Counted from the first letter of the stretch, positions 26,647 through 35,478 are shown. The stretch: 64,000 nucleotides of DNA from PHAA01 sp022706565 (GCA_040769385.1 JAXGLD010000004.1:248001-312000), one strand, 5' to 3'. The notes: generated from the sequence alone by a model not told the origin. A program made the numbers and translations.

Positions 26647-27735
26647 TTATTGGGACGAATGGCTTGTTCCATTCACTATGTCTTGGGTTAACAATCTTAT
26701 CGCCTTGTCAGGCTCTTCAAATAACGGACTATGGGCCGAATTCTCAAAGGTATAAAATCCTTTCAATGGGGCTTGTATCTGGGCATAATACTCTTTTTGC
26801 AAAGAATACAAACAAGTAAAGTCGTATGCTCCAGCGAAGAAATAGATGGGAACCTCCAGCGACGGTACCTGCTCAAAGGCGTTGAAATGCATGCTGTCTG
26901 TTACAACGGTGGTGTTTTTGGCAAACATTTTACCACGCCAAATATTGATCCGTTCCATCGGCGTATATACAGTACAACGTAAGCTCGGGAAAAAAATGCC
27001 TGACATAACCGAACGCATATCACGGGTGGTGCCAACCCCAAGATCATGCATGGCGGCATCTCGCAATGAGGATGTAACGTATCTTTCATAGGCATCGTCC
27101 GACGTTAAAATCGGATAGCCCTCGAATTTCTTAACCATCCTTTCGTTTCCGACCGCTCTGTACCGATCTATCATATAGGCGTAGGCTGTTTTTTCTGACT
27201 CCAATTGATCCACAATTTGGGCCAAAGAAATATAAGCATGATACAGTTCCGGATGTTGGGCAGCCGCCTGAATACCAATGTAAGTGCCGAAAGAATGAGC
27301 CATAAGATAGATCTTGTCCTTCCCGAAACGCTCGCGTAAATAGTTCGTCACACCCACAACATCGGAAATATACTGCTCTGAGGTCATGGTATCGGCAGAA
27401 GTATTAGAGCTGTAGGACATGGAAGTGCCCCGGTATTCCAAATAACAAACAACAAACTCATCTTCCAGACCAGTAGGATACTCCTGTTCGAGAAAATATT
27501 CCGGTATTCCGGGCCCTCCGCCAAGAAACAGGATGACAGGTCTGCTTTCATCTTTTGCCATAACAAACATGCCAAGTGAGGCCCCGTTAATATCAACAAA
27601 GTCCTTCTCGGCAATACTGCCAGGCAAAATATTGCCGTAGTCATCAAGAAACGGTTTTGTTTTACCTAGACTTGGAGGGAGGATAATCAATGATGCAATC
27701 ACCATACATATCAATGTCAGTGCATAAAACCGCAT
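26647..27735 (-). CDS. Secreted alpha/beta-hydrolase, prolyl aminopeptidase-like
   Basis: About 362 residues with an N-terminal hydrophobic signal or anchor (FYALTLICMVIASLIILPP). The oxyanion motif LGGGPGIPEYF and the elbow AHSFGTYIG place it near the proline iminopeptidase (peptidase S33) branch; the acid is in GAYDFTC and the His in NSAHSPLFEEP. The ATG at 27735 has better spacing to GGGGGGG than the one two codons upstream. It is exported but no lipobox is present. The substrate is unknown. It precedes no obvious partner; the class C beta-lactamase-like gene begins upstream in the same orientation. Confidence 0.82.
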   Translation of the reverse strand: MRFYALTLICMVIASLIILPPSLGKTKPFLDDYGNILPGSIAEKDFVDINGASLGMFVMAKDESRPVILFLGGGPGIPEYFLEQEYPTGLEDEFVVCYLEYRGTSMSYSSNTSADTMTSEQYISDVVGVTNYLRERFGKDKIYLMAHSFGTYIGIQAAAQHPELYHAYISLAQIVDQLESEKTAYAYMIDRYRAVGNERMVKKFEGYPILTSDDAYERYVTSSLRDAAMHDLGVGTTRDMRSVMSGIFFPSLRCTVYTPMERINIWRGKMFAKNTTVVTDSMHFNAFEQVPSLEVPIYFFAGAYDFTCLYSLQKEYYAQIQAPLKGFYTFENSAHSPLFEEPDKAIRLLTQDIVNGTSHSSQ

Positions 27736-27784
27736 TTTCATACCCCCCCCTTTTTTCCCTACGATTAGGAAAAGGTGCTCAATT

Positions 27785-29794
27785 TCAGATGAAGATATTC
27801 CAATAGTTGAGCATGCCCATTAAACCGATGACGGCCAAGGTGAATAGGCTGTAATGCAGCCGCGCCATTCGTCCCCAGAATCCTCTCCGCCAGGCGATCA
27901 CTGTGAAGACCACCAGCAGTCCGGTCAAGGTCCACAGAATAACCGGCATGGCCTCCAGTATTGGATTGGCGGCTGCGGGCAGGTATGCATCCGGCGGCAA
28001 TTGATAAATCGGGTCGGGGGGAGCGGAAAACAGGTTGGCGAACAAAACCGGGACCGCGATGCCGGTCAGTATTCCGACCCCGGCGGCGATGACGGCCAAA
28101 ATCGGCTGCTTATTCTCCCGCTTTTTAAACAGGCCGGCCAACATTCGTATCAGCCAGTAAATCAGCGACCCAAGTATGATCACAATGATGCCCAGTGCAG
28201 CTGCAGCGGTAAAATTCAAAGTTGCATAAAATGGAGCTTTCGAATAGGTCATGGGGCCATCGGTGGTCAACATGGTTCGACCGAGCGGATCCGGCTTGAA
28301 AATGATTTTATGAAACCGCCCAAAGGCATCCCGGCTGGGTCCTTCCCCAAGGTTTTGATAAACGCCGGGCGTGAGCTCCGCAAATCGATTGGTTGCCCCG
28401 CCGCTGGTCACCAGCAGATAGCCATCGTTATCGACCGCCACGTTGATTATGCCCCCAGCCAAAAGAGCGGTGATCTTTTGATTGGTAGTCACGCTCTTGC
28501 GGTTCATCTGGTACTCACCGGCATAATCCCGGGCCCTGGCCAGGCTGCCCGGGCCGGGCACAGGCTTATCCGCAGCCTCGACCGGATAGTAAAGATTCAT
28601 GAACTCCTGGAAAACCTCGGAATGGAGCAGATGATTGCCGCCGCTGTAGGATATGAATATTCCCGTATTTGCTTCCGGAATCAGGTAAAGACCGGTGTTA
28701 TAGAGCATGGTGCTGCCGCCATGGAAAAGCACCCGCCGGTCATTGAAAACCCCTTCCATGAAACCCAGGGTCATGCCGTCCAAGGTAGGGTCATAGGTAA
28801 AATGCGGCTGGTGCATAACCTGCACCGTTTCCGGTTGGAGGATGCGGCTGCCGTCATATGCGCCCCCAGATAAATGGGCCAGCATGAAATGGGCCATGTC
28901 GGTCGCAGTGCTGCTCATACTGCCGGCCGGTTCCAGCAGGATGTATTCGAATCCACCCTCCATGAAGGCGCCGTCTACGAACCGGTAGGGCTTGGCAAGG
29001 CGAGCTGATGATGCTGGGGAGGGCGGCTGCTGGAAGGTGCTGTTATTCATTTGCAGGGGGGCAAAAATATTTTGCTCTACGTAATCTGAGAAGGGCTGCC
29101 CCGATACCCGTTCCACAATGTAACCTGCCAATGCAGTACCATAATTTGAATAGGCAGCAACCTCGCCAGCCGGAAATATCCGGGCCGGTTGATTGTTCTT
29201 GATAAACTCATCCAGGGGCGACAGGTCATCCCCGGACAGGCGGAAAAGCATGTCGGAGTGGTCCTCGAAGCCGGGAGTGTGAGTCATCAGGTGGGTCATG
29301 GTTATGGGCGCCGGGGTCTGGTTCTGGAGCGGCTTTTCCAGGCGGGGCGATATTTCGAAATCCAGATAGCGGTTGATGTCGGTGTTCAGATCCAATCGCC
29401 CTGCTTCCACCAACTGCATCACCGCCGTCCAAGTTATCAATTTGGAGGTGGAACCGATCCGAAAGAGGGTGGTATCAGGGTCGACGGGAATGTCCTGCTC
29501 GATGTCGGCCTGTCCGAAACCCTTCTTATATATGATCTGGCCGTCTTTGACCACCGCCACCACAGCATTGGGGATATGGTTCTGCTCCATCTTGGCGGCC
29601 ATCGCCTGGTCAAAAAAGTCCGCCACGCTGGCAGCGGCAGAGGCGGCGTTGTCGAGGTGGGGCTGGGTATCAACACCGGAAGGATTTTCTTGGGCCTTAT
29701 CGGGTAGTTGGGCTGGATTTGCGCATCCGCCCAGCATCAGCACCCACAAGCATATCATCATAATTGCCGCGGTGCCTCTTGACGTTCTCTTCAT
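27785..29794 (-). CDS. Membrane-anchored serine hydrolase of the class C beta-lactamase / penicillin-binding family
   Basis: A 669-residue lipoprotein-like protein: signal with lipobox LGGC at about residue 24, then the beta-lactamase class C-fold domain (about residues 55-400). The active-site motifs are STSK (in RIGSTSKLITW), YSN (in AYSNYGTA) and HGG (in FHGGSTMLY). A linker domain follows, then four C-terminal transmembrane helices from about residue 525 to the end. Such proteins are mostly peptidases or esterases acting on cell-wall or peptide substrates, not resistance enzymes. The combination of a lipobox and a C-terminal membrane domain gives it a firm surface location. Confidence 0.88.
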   Translation of the reverse strand: MKRTSRGTAAIMMICLWVLMLGGCANPAQLPDKAQENPSGVDTQPHLDNAASAAASVADFFDQAMAAKMEQNHIPNAVVAVVKDGQIIYKKGFGQADIEQDIPVDPDTTLFRIGSTSKLITWTAVMQLVEAGRLDLNTDINRYLDFEISPRLEKPLQNQTPAPITMTHLMTHTPGFEDHSDMLFRLSGDDLSPLDEFIKNNQPARIFPAGEVAAYSNYGTALAGYIVERVSGQPFSDYVEQNIFAPLQMNNSTFQQPPSPASSARLAKPYRFVDGAFMEGGFEYILLEPAGSMSSTATDMAHFMLAHLSGGAYDGSRILQPETVQVMHQPHFTYDPTLDGMTLGFMEGVFNDRRVLFHGGSTMLYNTGLYLIPEANTGIFISYSGGNHLLHSEVFQEFMNLYYPVEAADKPVPGPGSLARARDYAGEYQMNRKSVTTNQKITALLAGGIINVAVDNDGYLLVTSGGATNRFAELTPGVYQNLGEGPSRDAFGRFHKIIFKPDPLGRTMLTTDGPMTYSKAPFYATLNFTAAAALGIIVIILGSLIYWLIRMLAGLFKKRENKQPILAVIAAGVGILTGIAVPVLFANLFSAPPDPIYQLPPDAYLPAAANPILEAMPVILWTLTGLLVVFTVIAWRRGFWGRMARLHYSLFTLAVIGLMGMLNYWNIFI

Positions 29795-29876
29795 TGCGCC
29801 ATCTCCTCTCCAATAGTATGATTGACAGTTTTACCTTATGCCCACCGGGATGAAGGCCGGCAATGAGGCTTGCTAC

Positions 29877-29903
29877 GAGGCAAAAGAACCGTCCCCATGC
29901 CTC
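29877..29903. repeat. Dispersed short repeat (AAGAACCGTCCCC family)
   Basis: A complete unit: GAGGCA at the left, AAAAGAACCGTCCCC core, TGCCTC at the right. It lies 5 bases beyond the stop of the next gene (29909). Confidence 0.9.
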
Positions 29904-29908
29904 GGTCC

Positions 29909-30772
29909 TCACTTGGACACATCGTATCTGACGGTGATGTCGCGACCGTCAAAATACACCAGATCTCCGGTTTCAAAGTGCCAGACAGCCTTCAGATTGG
30001 CTGGAAACTTGATTCCATTTGTCTCCCGATAATCTTCGCAGATGGCCGACCACCTTGCCTTGGTGGTATTGCCCTGGGTATCGGTATTTTCCCGGTCATC
30101 GGTGGTGAAACTGACCATCGCCCCATTATCGTCAAAGGTAAAGATCCCACCAGCCGATATTCCATAACAGCTTATTACCGCCTGAGCGTGCGTTTCGTCA
30201 ATCTCCTGCCAGCTGATATAGTCCTGCAGGGCCATGGTGGGCAAGAACAAGCTCTCCGACAGGCAGGTAACCAGACTGGCTTGATCCATCGCCGCCCCCT
30301 TTTGGTCAAACAGGGTAATGCTCTTGGCTAAGATGCCTTTCATTGACCCCGCCCCATTCTGGTAGGCATCGATGCCTTCGAAGGGGATGCCATATAAATG
30401 GGTGTCGATATAAGCGATCCTTTGCAGTTCATCTACAGAATTGTACTGGGTGTATTTGATTTTCAGCTTGGGTTTGCCCGGTGTTAAGACAAAATCAACG
30501 TCGTTGAAATGGATACTCATGTTCGACATCTTGGCTTTACCGATAAACCCGCAGTATTGAAAGTACTTCTGCACTGGCCGGGGCAGATCGGCAATGTCCG
30601 CGGGAGTGATTGTGCCGTTTTGGGTGTTCGTATGATCTATTTGATGGGTAATCAGCTTGGCAAACTGTGCTCGAGCAGGAGAATAAGGCACTACCAGCCA
30701 TATAAGTATTCCGGCTATCAACAAAGCTGCCACCGCTAGAATCCAGCCCATACTTCTCTTGCCTCCTTGCAT
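29909..30772 (-). CDS. Membrane-anchored protein, DUF6544-like
   Basis: A 287-residue protein with one N-terminal transmembrane helix (MGWILAVAALLIAGILIWLVV) and a soluble outer domain. DLPRPVQKYFQYCGFIGKAKMSNM and the C-terminal WSAICEDYRETNGIKFPANLKAVWHFETGDLVYFDG agree with the uncharacterised DUF6544 family as far as I recall it. ATGs at 30772 and 30751 are both possible; AAGGAGG lies before the second. It follows the MarR gene by 15 bases and so forms a two-gene operon under its operator. Confidence 0.75.
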   Translation of the reverse strand: MQGGKRSMGWILAVAALLIAGILIWLVVPYSPARAQFAKLITHQIDHTNTQNGTITPADIADLPRPVQKYFQYCGFIGKAKMSNMSIHFNDVDFVLTPGKPKLKIKYTQYNSVDELQRIAYIDTHLYGIPFEGIDAYQNGAGSMKGILAKSITLFDQKGAAMDQASLVTCLSESLFLPTMALQDYISWQEIDETHAQAVISCYGISAGGIFTFDDNGAMVSFTTDDRENTDTQGNTTKARWSAICEDYRETNGIKFPANLKAVWHFETGDLVYFDGRDITVRYDVSK

Positions 30773-30787
30773 AATAATTCAACTCCT

Positions 30788-31240
30788 TCAGGCGTCTATC
30801 TCATTATCGGTCATCTTCTCAACATTTTGGGCCAGCCGGGATAAGCCCCGGTAGAACCCATCGGTTAATTCAGCATCAAACCCATCGAAAATCTCCGCCA
30901 GGAATTCCAATTCCCTCTGACTCCGCCCGGTAAAGTATTCTATGCACTTGGGCGTGCAGGTTATTCGTGATGCCCGCGCATCGTTGGCATCTTTGGTTAT
31001 GGTTACAAAGCCCCGGTCCTGCAGAGCGGCGGCCATTCGCTTGGCATTTTGGCGCGAATAACCCACATAGCTGGCCACTTCACTTATAGTCGGCGGTTCT
31101 TTGAACGTCGAAATGCCTACCAGGAGCAGCCACTGTTTGATAGTGATATTGGGATCGAATTTGTCACCGATCACCTGCAGTTTGTTGGACAATGAAAACA
31201 TTGTCGCGAAGATGTACGCTTTCTTTTCCGACTCATCCAT
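30788..31240 (-). CDS. MarR-family transcriptional regulator
   Basis: A 150-residue winged-helix regulator. The DNA-binding region is PTISEVASYVGYSRQNAKRMAAALQDRGFVTITKDANDARASRITCTPK, with the DxRxxR-like wing (DANDARASRI). The ATG at 31240 follows GAGGGG; a TTG two codons upstream is an alternative. A strong promoter with two operator-like palindromes lies just upstream, so the gene is probably autoregulated along with its DUF6544 partner. The inducing ligand is unknown. Confidence 0.9.
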   Translation of the reverse strand: MDESEKKAYIFATMFSLSNKLQVIGDKFDPNITIKQWLLLVGISTFKEPPTISEVASYVGYSRQNAKRMAAALQDRGFVTITKDANDARASRITCTPKCIEYFTGRSQRELEFLAEIFDGFDAELTDGFYRGLSRLAQNVEKMTDNEIDA

Positions 31241-31267
31241 GGCCAAGACCCCTCGCCATAAAAATAA

Positions 31268-31319
31268 TTAGGTAACATGTTACGCTATCAGTATACGCAA
31301 CATATTACCTAATTGTCAA
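31268..31319 (-). promoter_or_regulatory. Promoter and MarR-type operators of the marR-DUF6544 operon
   Basis: On the minus strand TTGACA (31314-31319), an 18-base spacer and TATACT (31290-31295). The palindrome GTAACATGTTAC (31272-31283) lies just after the -10. A related site GCAACATATTACC (31297-31309) fills the spacer. The whole forms an inverted repeat with arms TTAGGTAACATGTT and AACATATTACCTAA (13 of 14 match), an arrangement suited to repression. Confidence 0.85.
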
Positions 31320-31356
31320 CCACCAGCCCGAAAAATATTTAAGCCGCACACGCAAA

Positions 31357-31408
31357 GGCACGGGGACGGTTCTTTTACCCCGCGAGGTAAAAGAACCGTC
31401 CCCGTGCC
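31357..31408. repeat. Inverted pair of dispersed short repeats
   Basis: Two units face each other as perfect 23-base arms (31357-31379 and 31386-31408) with a 6-base spacer CCGCGA, able to form a long hairpin. It lies between the MarR operator and the 3' end of the next gene. Confidence 0.93.
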
Positions 31409-31427
31409 CTGTCGGTCTTGCGCCTGG

Positions 31428-32015
31428 TTATTGCTCCAGGTATTCCCACTGCCCCTGGGTGAGCAGGTCGGCAATCACGTTGCTGGTTACATAAGCATGG
31501 GCCAAAGCTTTGCCGGTTCTGTCCATCTTGTCCGCCATTATCACTGGCTTAAGCTGTTGGAGGCTGTCCGCCATATCCTGCCTTTCCTTTTCGTTCAGGC
31601 GTTCCCATACCGCTTTGAACAGCACGAAACAACTGTCCGGGGAATCCCGGTCCCCCAGTGCATTGGGCATCTCATTTATGAGTCCAATATTATTTGTCCG
31701 CAGCTGCCTGATCAACTGGGCCCGGAATACCATCGATCCCTCATTGGCTGCACAGGATGAGATATTGTAGTCTTCTACCTCCGGCAATCTGTTCAGGGCT
31801 TCGATATACATCCGTTTCATCCGCTCAAGCTGCATTGGCGGTTCGGTCTCCATATACCACCTGATCTTGGTGAAGTAGGTGGTGAGCAAGATTATCAGGT
31901 TCACATTGTTGGGCGCCTTAAGATTGCAGTAGGCCTGACCTCCTTGGGCGATGATCTCGGCCTCGGCCAGGATTTTTTCCTCACCCTCGAATAGCTTGTA
32001 AAAAAATTTCTTCAA
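31428..32015 (-). CDS. Conserved protein of unknown function
   Basis: About 195 residues, mainly helical and soluble, with no recognised motif. TTG at 32015 is preferred because AAGGAGG lies nine bases before it; an in-frame GTG at 32036 precedes that site. One possible pair of cysteines (SSCAANEG) is present. The repeat pair at 31357 sits just beyond its stop. It stands alone between the MarR unit and the thiamine locus. Confidence 0.65.
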   Translation of the reverse strand: MKKFFYKLFEGEEKILAEAEIIAQGGQAYCNLKAPNNVNLIILLTTYFTKIRWYMETEPPMQLERMKRMYIEALNRLPEVEDYNISSCAANEGSMVFRAQLIRQLRTNNIGLINEMPNALGDRDSPDSCFVLFKAVWERLNEKERQDMADSLQQLKPVIMADKMDRTGKALAHAYVTSNVIADLLTQGQWEYLEQ

Positions 32016-32247
32016 CTCCTGCGACCTCCTTCTCACGTCTCCTGCATCGGCTGGTTCAGGCCGTATACTTGTCTCCTAATAATATACCCTTATTGGGCTA
32101 AATTGTGAAATCATACTCAAGAATTCCGCCCAGACTCTTTAATCCTTCACGGATATCAGGTACCGGTCCGGTTATAATTTGCGGACACGACTATACTCTC
32201 TTCACACCCAAGATCCGCCTCTTCTGGAAACCTGGGCGAGATTTTAC

Positions 32248-32275
32248 TTGCCAGCAGTCCCATTACGGTTATAAT
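32248..32275 (+). promoter_or_regulatory. Sigma-70-type promoter of the thiamine transport operon
   Basis: TTGCCA (32248-32253), 16-base spacer, TATAAT (32270-32275), immediately before the TPP riboswitch. Confidence 0.7.
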
Positions 32276-32287
32276 GGTATAAATGCA

Positions 32288-32366
32288 TCGGGGAGCCGAG
32301 CCGTCGGCTGAGAAAGATGTAAGATCTGACCCGTTGACCTGATCTGGGTAATGCCAGCGTAGGAAT
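32288..32366 (+). ncRNA. TPP riboswitch (THI element)
   Basis: The conserved parts appear in order: GGGGAGCC at the 5' helix, GGCTGAGA at the pyrimidine-binding junction, GACCC, then ACCTGATCTGGGTAATGCCAGCG and TAGGAA at the 3' end. This is the thiamine pyrophosphate aptamer. It lies 80 bases upstream of a thiamine-binding protein gene, where it should lower expression when TPP is plentiful. The mechanism (terminator or ribosome-site masking) is not clear from the sequence. Confidence 0.95.
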
Positions 32367-32446
32367 TGCTTCATAGTCGTGCACGCTATGGTCTTTTACT
32401 CATGCTGGGTAAGAGACCTTTTTATTTGGGATGGGAGGTGAAGCTG

Positions 32447-32737
32447 ATGGCAGAGGCCAATTTGAGTCTGCAGATACTGCCGGTAGTGGCTGAAGAAGAA
32501 ATCTACCCGGCGGTGGATAAGGTTATCGCATTGATTGCCCAATCGGGTCTGAAATATGAGGTGGGTCCCATGGAGACGACCATCGAGGGGGATGTGAAAA
32601 CCTTGCTGGGACTGGTGGAGCAATCACTGGCATTATGCAAGGAAGCCGGGATACCCCGGACGGTGGCAGTGGTCAAGATCGATTATAAGCCGACTGGAGT
32701 GACAATGGATGAAAAGGTCGGGAAGTATCGCCTCTAA
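32447..32737 (+). CDS. Thiamine-binding protein, MTH1187/YkoF-like
   Basis: A 96-residue ferredoxin-like-fold protein of the MTH1187 (DUF77) family: SLQILPVVAEEEIYPAVDKVIALIAQSGLKYEVGPMETTIEGD and VAVVKIDYKP are typical. Members bind thiamine or its pyrimidine moiety. The ATG at 32447 follows GGGAGGTG. It is the first gene after the TPP riboswitch and overlaps the permease gene by 29 bases, a strong sign of a common operon. Confidence 0.9.
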   Translation: MAEANLSLQILPVVAEEEIYPAVDKVIALIAQSGLKYEVGPMETTIEGDVKTLLGLVEQSLALCKEAGIPRTVAVVKIDYKPTGVTMDEKVGKYRL

Positions 32738-33491
32738 AACAATCCCGGGTGCCGCCTTGGCAGTGCTGCTGGTAATCTGGGAAGCGGCTGTGCGGGTGAC
32801 CCAGGTTCCGGTATATATCCTGCCGGGCCCGGTGCAGATCCTCACCACCCTTGGCGCCAGCTGGGAGCTGCTCATGAGTCACAGCTGGTACACCCTGCTG
32901 GAAGCCGTGGTCGGTTTTGCCCTGGCGGTAATGATAGCTTTCATTGTGGCCTTCGTCCTCAACCAGGTTTACTGGCTCAATCAAGTCATGATGCCTTTGC
33001 TGGTGATTTCCCAGACCATCCCCATCATAACTCTAGCCCCACTTTTTCTGATCTGGTTTGGGTGGGGCATGCTGCCCAAGGTGCTGGTGGTGATCCTGGT
33101 GTGTTTCTTCCCGGTGGTCATCAACCTCTTGAACGGTTTCAACTCCGTCGATGCCGATCTGATAAACCTGTTCCGCTCCATGGGAGCCGGACGCCTGGCC
33201 ATCTTCCGCATGGTCAAGCTGCCCTCGGCCTTGCCCGGTTTTTTTGCGGGTCTGAAGATATCGGCTTCCTACGCCATCATGTCCGCAGTGATCGGTGAAT
33301 GGCTGGGGGCTCAGCAGGGGTTGGGCTACTACATGACCATTGCCCAGAAGTCTTTCCGGGTGGACCGGGTGTTGGCTGCAGTAATGATCATCACCGCGCT
33401 AAGCCTGCTGTGGGTGAAACTGATCGAGTCGCTGGAAACCCATGCCATGCCCTGGGTCGCCCACGAACGCAAATGGGAATTGGACCAATAG
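32709..33491 (+). CDS. thiX: ABC transporter permease, thiamine-precursor type
   Basis: A 260-residue permease with about six transmembrane helices, of the SsuC/TauC/ThiX group. The cytoplasmic EAA loop is FRSMGAGRLAIFRMVKLPSALPGFFAGLKIS. The TPP riboswitch and the NMT1-like binding protein downstream support import of hydroxymethylpyrimidine-type precursor (ThiXYZ). The ATG lies inside the previous gene. Confidence 0.9.
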   Translation: MKRSGSIASKTIPGAALAVLLVIWEAAVRVTQVPVYILPGPVQILTTLGASWELLMSHSWYTLLEAVVGFALAVMIAFIVAFVLNQVYWLNQVMMPLLVISQTIPIITLAPLFLIWFGWGMLPKVLVVILVCFFPVVINLLNGFNSVDADLINLFRSMGAGRLAIFRMVKLPSALPGFFAGLKISASYAIMSAVIGEWLGAQQGLGYYMTIAQKSFRVDRVLAAVMIITALSLLWVKLIESLETHAMPWVAHERKWELDQ

Positions 33492-33520
33492 TGAAAATGA
33501 CAGAAAGGGATGTTTAGTGA

Positions 33521-34516
33521 ATGAGGAGATTATTAATCTTGTCGGTGGTCATCTGCCTGCTGGCTGCAGTGGTCAGCGGCTGTAGCACCCAGAATGCCAG
33601 TGAACCTTCCCAAACCGCACCCCAGAAGGTCGCGGTGTTGCTGGACTGGTTCCCCAACACCAACCATACCGGATTATATGTAGCCCAGGATCAAGGCTAT
33701 TATGCCGCGGAAGGCCTGGATGTCACCATCGTGCAGCCCTCCGGGGGCAGCAATCCGCAGCTTGTCGCTACTGACCAAGCCGATTTCGCGGTCAGCTACC
33801 AGGAAGAGGTCACCACCGCCCGGTCCCAGGATATCCCGGTAGTGGCTCTGGCTGCAGTGATCCAGCACAATACTTCGGGTTTTGCCTCACTGGCTACCAA
33901 GAACATAAAATCACCCAAAGACTTCGAAGGAAAATCCTACGGGGGCTGGGGGGCACCCTCCGAAACCGCGGTTTTAAAAGCCTTAATGGCCCAATATGAC
34001 GCTGATTTCAGCAAAATCGAAATGGTCAACATCGGGGATGCTGATTTCTTCGCCAGCATGGAGAGAGGTATCGATTTCTCTTGGATCTTCCAGGCCTGGA
34101 CCGGGATCGAAGCCCAGCTCAAAAACATGCCCTTGAATTACATCAGCCTCAGGGATGAGAACCAGGTGTTCGATTATTACACTCCGGTGCTGATCACCAG
34201 CGAAAACAAGATCGCCCAGAATCCCGAACTGATCAGGAAGTTTATGCAGGCTACCGCCAAGGGATACCAGTACTCGATTGATAATCCCGACCAGGCCGCG
34301 GCTATCCTGCTCAAAGCGGTGCCGGAGCTGAACCAGGAACTGGTGGTGGCCAGCCAGAAGTACCTGGCGGCTGAATATCAAGCCGACGCCCCGCGCTGGG
34401 GGGAGATGAAGCCCGAGGTGTGGAAGGACTACGCTGATTTTATGTTTAACAACCAACTGATCGATAAGAACATCGATACCCAGAAAGCCTTTACCAACCA
34501 GTTCTTGCCGGAATAG
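33521..34516 (+). CDS. thiY: ABC transporter substrate-binding lipoprotein, thiamine-precursor type (NMT1/THI5-like)
   Basis: A 331-residue lipoprotein with lipobox VVSGC at about residue 21. VAVLLDWFPNTNHTGLYVAQDQGYYAAEGLDVTIVQPSGG is the NMT1/THI5-like signature of pyrimidine-precursor-binding proteins. YGGWGAPSE and DFSWIFQAWTGIEAQ lie in the binding cleft region. It acts outside the membrane and hands substrate to ThiX. Confidence 0.92.
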   Translation: MRRLLILSVVICLLAAVVSGCSTQNASEPSQTAPQKVAVLLDWFPNTNHTGLYVAQDQGYYAAEGLDVTIVQPSGGSNPQLVATDQADFAVSYQEEVTTARSQDIPVVALAAVIQHNTSGFASLATKNIKSPKDFEGKSYGGWGAPSETAVLKALMAQYDADFSKIEMVNIGDADFFASMERGIDFSWIFQAWTGIEAQLKNMPLNYISLRDENQVFDYYTPVLITSENKIAQNPELIRKFMQATAKGYQYSIDNPDQAAAILLKAVPELNQELVVASQKYLAAEYQADAPRWGEMKPEVWKDYADFMFNNQLIDKNIDTQKAFTNQFLPE

Positions 34517-34527
34517 GGGGAGCAGCG

Positions 34528-35283
34528 GTGTCGGCAATCAAAGTCACCGGGGTCAGTAAAACCATGGAGGAACTGAAAACCCTGGACAATATATCCCTGG
34601 CGGTCGACTGCCAGGAATTCGGAGCCATCCTGGGCCCCAGCGGCTGCGGCAAGAGCACCCTGCTCAATATCATCGCCGGGCTGCTGAAGCCGGACCAGGG
34701 TCGGATCGAATTGGGCGGGGTTGATTGGACCGGTCGGACCGGGCGGGTCAGCTATATGCAGCAAAAGGACCTGCTCCTGCCCTGGAAGAACATCCTCGAC
34801 AATGTCTGCATCCCTTTGACGCTCCGGGGAGTAGGCCGCCGGGAAGCCCATGCCACCGCTCGCACCTATCTGCAGGATTTCGGCCTGGATGGTTTTGAGG
34901 AGTACTATCCCCGCCAGCTGTCGGGGGGCATGCGCCAGCGGGCCGCCCTATTGCGGACCTATCTTTTTACCAGCGATATCATGCTGCTGGACGAGCCCTT
35001 TGCCACCCTGGATGCCATTACCCGGGGCAAGATGCAGGTATGGCTGAAAGAACTGTGCGCCAAGTACAAACCTACTGTGATCCTGGTTACCCATGACATC
35101 GAAGAAGCCCTGTTGCTGGCCGACACCGTTTATGTGCTGTCCCCCCGCCCCGCTCAGGTCCTGCTGCGGACAGAACTGGCGGGTGTCACGGCTGAACACA
35201 AGAGCCAGCTGAAGCAGGAGATACTGGGGATCCTGGAGAAGCAGGAGAGGCAGGGTGACGGCCCTTCTGTTGCGCTATTTTAG
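34528..35283 (+). CDS. thiZ: ABC transporter ATP-binding protein, thiamine-precursor type
   Basis: A 251-residue ABC ATPase. Walker A is GPSGCGKST, Q-loop MQQKDLLLPW, signature LSGGMRQR, Walker B IMLLDEPFATLD and the switch His is in LVTHDIEEA. The GTG start at 34528 follows GGGGGAGCAG. It is the last gene of the riboswitch-controlled transport operon. Confidence 0.93.
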   Translation: MSAIKVTGVSKTMEELKTLDNISLAVDCQEFGAILGPSGCGKSTLLNIIAGLLKPDQGRIELGGVDWTGRTGRVSYMQQKDLLLPWKNILDNVCIPLTLRGVGRREAHATARTYLQDFGLDGFEEYYPRQLSGGMRQRAALLRTYLFTSDIMLLDEPFATLDAITRGKMQVWLKELCAKYKPTVILVTHDIEEALLLADTVYVLSPRPAQVLLRTELAGVTAEHKSQLKQEILGILEKQERQGDGPSVALF

Positions 35284-35306
35284 AAGTGGAGAATGACGGA
35301 AGCGGA

Positions 35307-35456
35307 GGACGGTCCGAGACCACTGAAGAAGTCAATTTTGCCTATATTTAAGCATCCAAAATAAATTGGCTTACACGCTAACGCTTAACGTTCGCAAACA
35401 TATTATATGCACACCATAAAAGCAATTCTTAACATTTTCAATGGTCTCGGATGGTC
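35307..35456. mobile_element. Miniature inverted-repeat element, copy 1
   Basis: About 150 bases long with terminal inverted repeats (CGAGACCACTGA... at the left, ...TCAATGGTCTCG at the right). The interior contains TTGGCTTACACGCTAACGCT and CTTAACGTTCGC, shared with the copy at 39304. The flanks GGACGGTC and GGATGGTC are a near-perfect 8-base direct repeat. There is no open reading frame, so it would need a transposase in trans. Confidence 0.82.
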
Positions 35457-35478
35457 CTTCTGGAGCGGGGAGATGGCC

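Noticed and set aside
27785..29794. Antibiotic-resistance beta-lactamase
   Set aside because: Class C-fold motifs occur in many peptidases and esterases; the size and membrane domain do not fit a resistance enzyme.
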